In this document: positions 1 through 5,651 of the stretch, piece by piece | Numbering within the stretch: the first letter of the stretch is position 1 | Layout of the letters: the number at the start of each line of letters is the position of its first letter | Origin: VRUE01 sp040508545 | GTDB lineage: Bacteria > Actinomycetota > Thermoleophilia > Solirubrobacterales > 70-9 | Assembly: GCA_040508545.1 (NCBI GenBank) | Contig: JBEVMR010000005.1 | Span: 1 to 5,651 of the forward strand | Length of the DNA stretch: 5,651 nt | Direction: 5' to 3' | Notes under the pieces: model-generated | What the model was told of the DNA's origin: nothing | Databases searched by the model: none | Seen by the model: the letters and a program-made list of their open reading frames with translations, nothing else | Translations under genes and position numbers: made by a program

Positions 1-3000
1 CCTTCCTCGAGCTGGGGCCAGACCCGGTCCTCACCGCGATGGCAGCCTCTTGCCTCGAAGGCGCCGACCCCCAACCTGCGTTGATCCACACCCTGCGCGA
101 GGGAACCGATGAGCCAGAGGCAATCTCCCTCGCAATCGCCTCCGCCCACGCCGCGGGAGCAAAGCTCGACTGGGAGACCTTCTTCAAGGGCACAGGCGCC
201 AAGCGCGTCCCATTGCCCACCTACCCCTTCCAAAGGGAGCGCTTCTGGCTCTCGCCGAGCACCGCCGCCGACGCCGGGGCGATCGGCCAGCGCGAGGTCG
301 ACCACCCATTGCTCGCAGCAGCGATCGAGGACCCCGACGGAGAGCGCCTCACCCTCACTGGCTCCCTATCCCTCGCTAGCCACCCCTGGCTCGCCGACCA
401 CGCCGTGCTCGACACCGTGATCGTCCCCGGCACCGCCTTCGTCGAGCTGGCGCTGAAGGCAGGCGAAGAAGTCGGCGCTGAGCAGATCGCGGAGCTGACC
501 ATGCAGGCGCCGCTGGTCCTCTCCGAGTCGGGCTCGGTCTCCCTGCAGGTCACGGTCACCTCGCCAGATGAGCAGGGCAACCGCCCGATCTCGATCCACT
601 CGCACTCGGGGGCCGATCGAGATGACCCCGAGGCGGGGGAGTGGACGCTGAACGCCACAGGATCGCTCAGCGATCAGCCCTTGGAGTCCGAGTCCCTGAC
701 CGAGTGGCCACCGCAGGGAGCAGAGCGACTGGAGACCGACGGTCTCTACGAGCGCCTCGCCGAGATCGGCTTCGCCTACGGCCCCGCCTTCCAGGGCCTG
801 ATCGCCGCCTGGCACGACGGGGAGGAGATCTACGCCGAGGTATCGCTGCCCGAGGAGCAGCAGACAGAAGCACAGCGCTTCGCGATCCACCCGGCGCTGC
901 TCGACTCGGCGCTTCACGCTGCCGTTCTCTCGACCTTCGGAGGCGAGGATTCCGAGCAGGGCATCGGCCTGCCCTTCTCCTGGGGCGGAGTGGCCGTGCG
1001 GGCGCTTGGCGCCGGCGCCGTGCGGGTGCGTCTCACCCGCGAGCAGGACAAGGCCAGCCTCGACCTTGCCGACGCAGGTGGCGCGCCGATCGCGCGTGTC
1101 GGCTCGCTCGCCCTGCGCCCGATCTCGTCGGAGCAATTGCAGGGCGCCCGTCCCGCCGGGCGACGCGACCTCTTCGAGGTCGAGTGGAGCGAGGTGGCGC
1201 CGTCATCCCCGGAGGGCGCCCCCGGCCAGATCGCCACCCTCGGCGAGGCCGTGCTCCCCGGTGCCGAGCGGCACGAGAGCCTGGGCGCCCTGACCGCCGC
1301 GATCGAGGCCGGCGCCCCGGTCCCCGAGGCAGTCGTCTTCGAGCCCCGGCCGGCGACCGGGGATAGGCCCGCAAAGGCCTCCCGCGCCGCCACGCAGAGC
1401 GCCCTGGGGCTGCTGCAGGAATTCCTCGGCGCCGAAAGCCTCGCCAGCTGCCGGCTCGTGCTGCTCAGTCGCGGCGCGGTCTCGGTCGCGCCAGAGGAGT
1501 CACCCGACCCCGTCGCCGCCTCGCTCTGGGGCCTCCTGCGCTCGGCCCAGACCGAGCATCCGGGACGCTTCGGGCTGATCGACTCCGATCGGTCGGAGGC
1601 CTCCATGCTGGCGCTGCCGGTCGCGCTCGGCCAGGACGAGGAGCCCCAGCTCGCCCTGCGCGACGGTGGCTGGCTCGCGCCCAGGCTGATCCCAGCGCAG
1701 CGCAAGGAGGGGTCGTTGATCCCACCGGCCGGCCCCTGGCGTCTCGACGCAACCGAGCCCGGCACCCTCGAGTCCCTCGCGCTGATCCCGGCGCCCCGCG
1801 CCACCGAGCCGCTTGGCCCAACCGAGGTGCGGATCGCGATGCGCGCAGCCGGGCTCAACTTCCGCGACGTCCTGATCGCGCTCGGCCTCTACCCCGGCGA
1901 TGCGCCGATCGGCAGCGAGGGAGCCGGCGTCGTGGTGGAGGTCGGCACAGAGGTGAGCGACCTTGCCCCCGGCGATCCCGTGATGGGGCTGATCTTCGAC
2001 TCCTTCGGGCCGGTCACCGTCTCCGAGCGCCATCTCCTCGCCCCGATCCCGGCCGGATGGTCGTTCGAGCGGGCGGCATCGGTGCCGATCGTCTTCCTCA
2101 CCGCTTTCTACGGCCTGGTGGACCTGGCCGGCCTCGCCGCCGGCGAGAAGGTGCTGATCCACGCCGGCGCCGGCGGGGTCGGCATGGCCGCGGTGCAGCT
2201 GGCGCGCCATCTCGGTGCCGAGGTCTTCGCCACCGCCAGCCCGGCCAAGTGGAGCGTCCTGCGCGAGATGGGAATCGACTCCGACCACATCGCGTCCTCG
2301 CGCGACCTCGACTTCCGCGACAGGTTCCTCGACCTGACCGGTGGCGAGGGGGTCGACGTGGTCCTCAACGCCCTGGCGGGGGAGTTCGTCGACGCCTCGC
2401 TGGAGCTGCTCCACGACGGTGGGCGCTTCGTCGAGATGGGCAAGACGGACATCCGCGATCCGGAGCAGCTCCGTGGGGAGCATCCCGGTGTCACCTACCG
2501 GGCCTTCGACATGATCGAAGTTGGCCCGGAGCGGCTCGGGGGAATATTCACCGAGCTCTTCGAGCTCTTCGAGCGCGGCGTCCTCAGCGAGCTGCCGACG
2601 ACCACATGGGACCTGCGCCAGGCGCCCGAGGCCTTCCGCCACCTGCGCGAGGGGAAGAACGTCGGCAAGGTCGTCCTCGTCCTGCCGCGGCCGCTCGACC
2701 CCGACCGGACCATCCTCGTCACCGGCGCCACCGGCGCCCTCGGAGGTCTCGTCGCCCGGCATCTCGCAGCCGAGCACGGCGCCCGCCACCTGCTCTTGGT
2801 CAGCCGCCGCGGCGCCGATGTCGAGGGGGCGGAGGAGCTGCGGGAGGAGCTGGCGGGCCTCGGCGCGGACGCGAGGTTCGAGGCTTGCGACGTCTCCGAC
2901 TCGACGGCGGTCGAGGCCCTCGTCGGCTCGATCCCCGGCGAGTGCCCGCTTGGCGCGGTCTTCCACGTGGCCGGCGCCGCCGACGACGGCACGATCGAGT

Positions 3001-5651
3001 CCCTCCGCGAGGAGCAGGTCGATCGCGTCTTCGCCCCCAAGGCCGATGCCGCCTGGAACCTGCACGAGGCGACCCGCGGGGCAGATCTCTCCAGCTTCGT
3101 CCTCTTCTCCTCGGCCGCTGCCACTTTCGGCAGCCCCGGCCAGGGCAACTACGCCGCTGCCAACGCCTTCCTCGACGCGCTCGCGCAGAAGCGCCGCGGA
3201 GAAGGGCTGCCCGCGACCTCGATCGCCTGGGGGCTCTGGGCCACCGGCGGCGGCATCACCTCGGACCTCACCGACGCCGACCTGAAGCGGATGGAGAGGT
3301 CGGGCATCGGGGCGCTCTCCGAGGAGCAGGCCCTGGAGCTCTTCGATGCGGCGCTGGGGATTGCGAGCCCGCTGCCGGTCGCGATGCGGGTCGAGCCGCG
3401 GGGCCTCCGCTCCCTCGCCGAGTCGGGCCTCCTGCCACCGCTCCTGCGCCGCCTGGTCCGCGCTCCCCGCGAGCGGGCCGGCGCCTCCGCCGCGGTGATC
3501 GCGCGCTTTGGCTCGCTCTCGGACGCCGAGCGGGAAGAGGCGATGCGGGAGCTGGTCAGCGGTGAGGTCGCCGCCGTCCTCGGCCACGACTCCGCCGCGG
3601 CGATCGACCCCTCGAAGGCCTTCCAGGACCTCGGCTTCGACTCGCTCGCCGCGGTCGAGCTGCGCAACCGGCTCGTGACCGCGACCGAGGTGCCGCTGCA
3701 GCCGACCGCCGTCTTCGACTACCCGACCCCGGCGGCGCTCGCCGAGCACCTGCTGGGACAGATCGCGCCGGCAGAGGACAGCGGCCCGCGGCGCGTCGCG
3801 GTTCGGGCTCAGTCCGTGGACGAGCCGGTCGCGATCGTCGGCATGGCCTGCCGCTATCCCGGCGAGATCGGCACCCCCGAGGAGCTCTGGCAGCTGGTTG
3901 CCGGCGGGGCCGAGTGCGTAGACGAGTTCCCCACCGACCGCGGCTGGGACGTCGAGCGCCTGTACAACCCCGACCCGGACGTTCCCGGCACCAGCTATGC
4001 CCGCGAGGGAGGCTTCCTCCACGACGTCGGCGACTTCGACGCCGGATTCTTCGGGATCGCCCCGCGAGAGGCGCTGGCGATGGACCCCCAGCAGCGCCTC
4101 CTCCTGGAAGCGAGCTGGGAGGCGCTGGAAGACGCCGGGGTCGACCCGCGCGAGCTGCGCGGCAGTCCGGCGGGCGTATTCGCGGGGGCCGGATACAGCA
4201 GCTACAGCGGCATCGAGACGATGCAGGACGGCTACGGGCTGACCGGGGCGCTGACCAGCGTCCTCTCCGGCCGGGTCGCCTACTCGCTCGGCCTCGAGGG
4301 CCCGGCGATGACGATCGACACGGCCTGCTCTTCCTCGCTGGTCGCGATGCACCTGGCGATGCAGGCGCTGCGCCAGGGGGAGTGCTCGCTGGCGCTCGCC
4401 GGCGGGGTGACGGTGCTGGCGACCCCTGCCGTGTTCACCGAGTTCTCGCGCCAGAGGGGACTGGCCCCGGACGGGCGCTGCAAGTCCTTCGCCGAGGCGG
4501 CCGACGGCGTCGGCTGGTCGGAGGGCGCCGGCATGCTCGTCCTGCAGCGGCTCTCCGACGCCGAGCGCGAAGGCCACTCGATCCACGCCGTGCTGAAGGG
4601 CACAGCGGTCAACCAGGACGGCGCTTCCAACGGCCTCACCGCACCCAACGGCCCCTCGCAGGAGCGGGTGATCAGGCAGGCGCTGGCAAATGCCAGGCTC
4701 GAGCCTGGGGACGTCGATACGGTCGAGGCCCACGGCACCGGCACCACCCTCGGCGACCCGATCGAGGCGGGCGCCCTGCTCGCCACCTACGGCCAGGACA
4801 GAGAGACACCGCTGCGCCTCGGCTCGATCAAGTCGAACATCGGCCACGCCCAGGCGGCGTCAGGAGTCGCCGGCGTGATCAAGATGGCGATGGCGATGCG
4901 CGAAGGGGTGTTGCCGAAGACGCTGCACGTCGACGCTCCGTCGAGCAAAGTCGACTGGGAGGCGGGGGAGGTCGAGCTGCTGACCGAGGCAACCCCCTGG
5001 GAGCCCAACGGCAGACCGCGCCGCGCCGGGATCAGCTCCTTCGGCATCAGCGGCACCAACGCCCACGTGATCTTGGAGGAAGCGCCGGCGCCTTCCCCTG
5101 TGAGGGGCGAGGAGCAGGGGGGAGAGGGCGAGGGCTCCGAGGCCAAGCCCATCTCGATCCCAGCCCCGCTGGCCCTCTCAGCCAAGACCGAGCCGGCGCT
5201 CGGGGAAGCAGCCGCCCGCCTCGCAACCCACCTGCGCGAGAACGCAGAGCTAGATCTGGGTGACGTCGCCTACTCACTCGCCACGACCCGCGCCGCCTTC
5301 GACGAGCGAGCAGTAGCGATCGGCTCAGATCGCTCCGAGGTCCTCTCCGCCCTCGGTGCCCTGGCAGAGGGCAAGCCCACACCGAGAGCAACCACCGCGA
5401 CAGCCCAAACCGGCAAGCTCGCCTACCTCCTAACCGGCCAGGGCTCCCAGAGAGCCACGATGGGCAAGGGCCTCTACGACACAGACCCCACATACGCAAA
5501 GGCGCTCGATGAGGCATGCGAAGCCCTCGACCCACACCTCGAGCGACCCCTGCAGGAGCTGCTCTTCGCAAAGCAAGGCTCCCCCGAGGCAGAGCTGCTC
5601 GAGGACACCACCTTCACCCAACCAGCCCTGTTCGCAACAGAGCTGGCCCTA
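1..5651 (+). CDS. Type I modular polyketide synthase, internal fragment (both ends missing)
   Basis: This is one uninterrupted frame whose codons begin at nt 3, 6, 9 and so on. Both ends run off the window, so no start codon, ribosome binding site or stop can be assigned. The translation of 1,883 residues reads in order AT(end)-DH-KRs-ER-KR-ACP-KS-AT(start), the standard order of a fully reducing bacterial cis-AT module followed by the start of the next module. The protein is a cytosolic megasynthase that extends and reduces an ACP-bound polyketide chain. Module n would condense one extender unit and reduce its beta-carbon to methylene, then pass the chain to the KS of module n+1 within the same polypeptide. 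The ACP-to-KS junction is a short linker without docking helices or a stop, so the two modules are covalently joined. No in-frame TTA (bldA-type) codon was seen. The protein family is certain; the product and gene name are not determinable. Confidence 0.98.
3..251 (+). other. Acyltransferase (AT) C-terminal end plus post-AT linker, module n
   Basis: Residues 1-83 are the tail of a malonyl-CoA-type acyltransferase, which loads the extender unit on the ACP. The opening FLELGPDPVLTAM matches the conserved C-terminal strand of modular ATs. The stretch then runs through the usual helix and 'LDWETFF' segment to the post-AT linker PLPTYPFQRERFW at residues 70-82, a near-invariant marker of the AT/reductive-loop boundary. 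The catalytic GHSxG serine and the YASH/HAFH specificity motif lie upstream of the window, so malonyl versus methylmalonyl cannot be called. Codons ending in A are frequent here (about 13 of 83 by hand count: CCA, GCA, CAA, GGA, ACA), unlike the ER/KR core of the same gene. Confidence 0.93.
300..1127 (+). other. Dehydratase (DH) domain, double hotdog, module n
   Basis: Residues 100-375 form a full-length DH (about 276 aa, normal for the family) that removes water from the beta-hydroxyacyl-ACP to give an enoyl thioester. The first hotdog carries the catalytic His133 in HPWLADHAVLDTVIVPG. The second carries Asp301 in HPALLDSALH (DxxxH form), the expected partner acid. YGPAF at residues 259-263 and LPFSW at 323-327 are the other two DH signatures. 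The domain ends near SLALRPIS. One departure is clear: the usual HxxxGxxxxP motif has Asp137 where Gly is expected, while the distal Pro142-Gly143 is kept. All catalytic residues are present and the following ER would need an enoyl substrate, so I infer it is active. The Gly-to-Asp change leaves some doubt. Confidence 0.95.
1170..1688 (+). other. Structural ketoreductase subdomain (KRs), module n
   Basis: Residues 390-562 are the non-catalytic, truncated Rossmann half of the ketoreductase. In modules containing an ER it sits before the ER and packs against the catalytic KR half to stabilise it. It opens with LFEVEW (390-395), the typical first strand. A variable Ala/Glu/Pro-rich middle follows, then the conserved segment SLWGLLRSAQTEHPGRFGLID and a closing WLAPRL. 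No TGxxGxxG nucleotide motif or Ser-Tyr-Lys catalytic set is present, as expected for this half. Its position between DH and ER is itself evidence that module n has the split-KR layout of fully reducing modules. Boundaries are approximate. Confidence 0.9.
1731..2690 (+). other. Enoylreductase (ER) domain, MDR superfamily, module n
   Basis: Residues 577-896 form a complete ER of about 320 aa, the normal size. It reduces the enoyl-ACP made by the DH to a saturated acyl-ACP using NADPH. The substrate-binding part has LNFRDVLIALGLYPG (residues 618-632) and GSEGAGVVVEVG. The Rossmann part has the NADPH loop HAGAGGVGMAA at 720-730, a Lys at 749 (SPAKW) and Asp770 in SSRDLDF as candidate proton donors, then the conserved VDVVLNALAGEFVDASL and GGRFVEMGKTDIRD. 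It closes with GKVVLVLP. Tyr630 is the residue at the position reported to steer alpha-methyl stereochemistry in modular ERs; its presence would favour a 2S methyl branch if the extender were methylmalonyl. There is no zinc-site sequence, as is usual for PKS ERs. The domain appears intact and active. Confidence 0.96.
2700..3482 (+). other. Catalytic ketoreductase (KR) domain, B1-like, module n
   Basis: Residues 900-1160 are the catalytic SDR half of the KR, which reduces the beta-ketoacyl-ACP to the beta-hydroxyacyl-ACP with NADPH. The nucleotide loop TGATGALGG is at 907-915. The catalytic set is Lys1013 (FAPKAD), Ser1037 (FSSAAATFG), Tyr1050 and Asn1054 (GNYAAANAF). The segment HVAGAADDGTIESL aligns with the B-type LDD motif; it reads ADD (993-995), keeping the diagnostic second Asp (Asp995) and losing the Leu. 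There is no Trp at the A-type position (Phe1042 instead) and no Pro two residues after the catalytic Tyr, so the pattern is closest to B1: a D-configured beta-hydroxyl without alpha-epimerisation. That is the usual substrate for a following DH and trans double bond. The domain looks active; the stereochemical class is inferred from motifs. Confidence 0.95.
3513..3770 (+). other. Acyl carrier protein (ACP), module n
   Basis: Residues 1171-1256 are a four-helix carrier domain that holds the growing chain on a phosphopantetheine arm. The attachment serine is Ser1214 in the textbook motif LGFDSLAAVELRNRL, and helix 3/4 follow as PTAVFDYPTPAALAEHLLG. Helix 1 begins around LSDAEREEAMRELVSGEVAAVLGH. 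Nothing in the sequence suggests it is inactive or duplicated; there is a single ACP. A phosphopantetheinyl transferase encoded elsewhere must activate it. Confidence 0.97.
3771..3821 (+). other. Short ACP-to-KS intermodular linker
   Basis: About 17 residues (AEDSGPRRVAVRAQSVD) join the ACP of module n to the KS of module n+1. It is short, charged and proline/alanine-containing, with no coiled-coil docking helices and no stop codon. The two modules are therefore part of one polypeptide, and chain transfer is within the same protein rather than between subunits. Confidence 0.85.
3822..5084 (+). other. Ketosynthase (KS), elongating, module n+1
   Basis: Residues 1274-1694 (about 421 aa) are a complete thiolase-fold ketosynthase. 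It accepts the acyl chain from the upstream ACP onto its cysteine and catalyses decarboxylative condensation with the next extender. It begins at EPVAIVGMACRYPG, a standard KS start. The nucleophile is Cys1442 in DTACSSSLVAMH, with His1577 in VEAHGTGTTLGDP and His1615 in IKSNIGHAQAASG completing the Cys-His-His triad; Lys1610 is the conserved nearby lysine. It closes with ISSFGISGTNAHVILEEAP. The active site is Cys, not Gln, so it is an extension KS and not a KSQ loading domain. Its motifs (RGWD near the start, a following KS-AT linker and AT) fit the cis-AT clade. The loop around residues 1395-1410 (GAGYSSYSGIETMQDGYG) looks slightly shorter than in many homologues; I would not attach function to that. 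Confidence 0.97.
5085..5411 (+). other. KS-AT linker domain, module n+1
   Basis: Residues 1695-1803 form the linker that holds KS and AT apart. It starts with a low-complexity, Glu/Gly/Pro-rich spacer (PAPSPVRGEEQGGEGEGSE), then the normal linker fold: PLALSAKTEPALGEAAARLA, the helix ending in LGDVAYSLATTRAAFDERAVAIG and SDRSEVLSALGALAEG. The total of about 109 residues is ordinary for modular PKSs. From about nt 5150 onward A-ending codons (GCA, TCA, CTA, ACA, AGA, CGA) become frequent, in contrast to the KS just before it. The spacer DNA contains a small perfect hairpin, listed separately. Confidence 0.88.
5095..5107. repeat. Small inverted repeat in the KS-AT spacer
   Basis: The DNA reads CCCCT-GTG-AGGGG: a perfect 5-bp stem with a 3-nt loop, inside the coding frame, followed at once by a purine-rich G/A stretch to about 5127. 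It encodes part of the spacer SPVRGEEQGGEGEG. The look is similar to short palindromic repeats often found scattered in high-GC bacterial genomes, but a single copy cannot show that it is a repeat family. It could be chance in G+C-rich DNA. Confidence 0.35.
5412..5651 (+). other. Acyltransferase (AT) N-terminal part, module n+1 (cut by window end)
   Basis: Residues 1804-1883 are the first 80 residues of the next AT, which selects the extender unit for module n+1. It starts at GKLAYLLTGQGSQ, the usual AT opening with the GQGSQ oxyanion-hole motif at residues 1812-1816, and continues through MGKGLY and LLEDTTFTQPALFATELAL. The window stops before the GHSxG catalytic serine and before the specificity motifs, so the substrate cannot be called. 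This segment and the linker before it are rich in A-ending codons, like the AT tail at the other end of the window. Confidence 0.94.

Noticed and set aside
366..1136. A 256-codon open frame on the - strand
   Set aside because: It is antisense to the DH domain, with no recognisable domain and no ribosome binding site worth noting; a shadow of high-GC coding DNA.
1170..1688. KRs as a degenerate, dead ketoreductase
   Set aside because: Lack of catalytic residues is normal here: it is the structural half, and the catalytic half with all residues lies after the ER.
2553..2570. Tandem 9-base repeat gagctcttc x2 in the ER
   Set aside because: It encodes ELFELF within a normal ER helix before ERGVL and adds no length compared with the family, so it is probably chance.
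2057..3565. A 502-codon open frame on the + strand
   Set aside because: It is the Arg/Gly/Pro-rich out-of-frame reading of the ER-KR region, whose real frame has clear ER and KR motifs.
1500..4847. A 1,115-codon open frame on the - strand
   Set aside because: Its codons lie exactly opposite the sense codons, so its stops would correspond to sense TTA, CTA or TCA. These are rare in this high-GC gene, which alone keeps the frame open; it ends at the sense TCA at 1500. The translation is low-complexity and matches no family I know.
3822..5084. Possible loading (KSQ) or trans-AT ketosynthase
   Set aside because: The active site is TACSSS with Cys, not Gln, and a linker and AT follow directly, which marks an extension KS of a cis-AT module.
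3914..5263. A 449-codon open frame on the + strand
   Set aside because: It is an out-of-frame, Arg-rich shadow of the KS, whose real frame holds the Cys-His-His triad.

Overview
The whole window is one continuous open reading frame on the + strand. The first full codon is at 3 and 1,883 codons run to 5651 with no stop. Neither the start nor the end of the gene is present. It encodes an internal piece of a type I modular polyketide synthase (PKS) with integral (cis) acyltransferases. I see no second gene, RNA gene, CRISPR array, mobile element, promoter or terminator.

Domain order is: end of an acyltransferase (AT) plus post-AT linker (3-251), dehydratase DH (300-1127), structural half of the ketoreductase KRs (1170-1688), enoylreductase ER (1731-2690), catalytic ketoreductase KR (2700-3482), acyl carrier protein ACP (3513-3770), a short linker, then the next module's ketosynthase KS (3822-5084), the KS-AT linker (5085-5411) and the start of its AT (5412-5651). 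The upstream module n is therefore a fully reducing module. Its reductive loop should take a beta-keto thioester through beta-hydroxy and alpha,beta-enoyl to a saturated methylene unit. The chain is then handed from the ACP to the KS of module n+1 on the same polypeptide. Residue numbers used here start at the codon at nt 3, so residue n begins at nt 3n.

Key catalytic residues are visible in every complete domain: DH His133 and Asp301, the ER NADPH loop (720-730), KR Lys1013/Ser1037/Tyr1050/Asn1054, ACP Ser1214, and KS Cys1442/His1577/His1615. Both ATs are cut before or after their specificity motifs, so the extender units cannot be read. The final compound cannot be predicted.

The DNA is high-GC (about 70% by eye), with third positions mostly G or C and a liking for CTC, GAG, GCG, ATC and TCG. 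This suggests a high-GC actinobacterium. The CTC preference and Glu-rich linkers would fit a less-studied lineage such as Thermoleophilia, or possibly a myxobacterium, but that is a weak guess. The most notable non-standard signal is a marked rise in A-ending codons at both ends of the window, over the AT regions, compared with the ER/KR core. That is consistent with AT-region gene conversion or domain exchange. I did not find a new kind of system; this is a recognisable assembly-line PKS with a few points worth checking.
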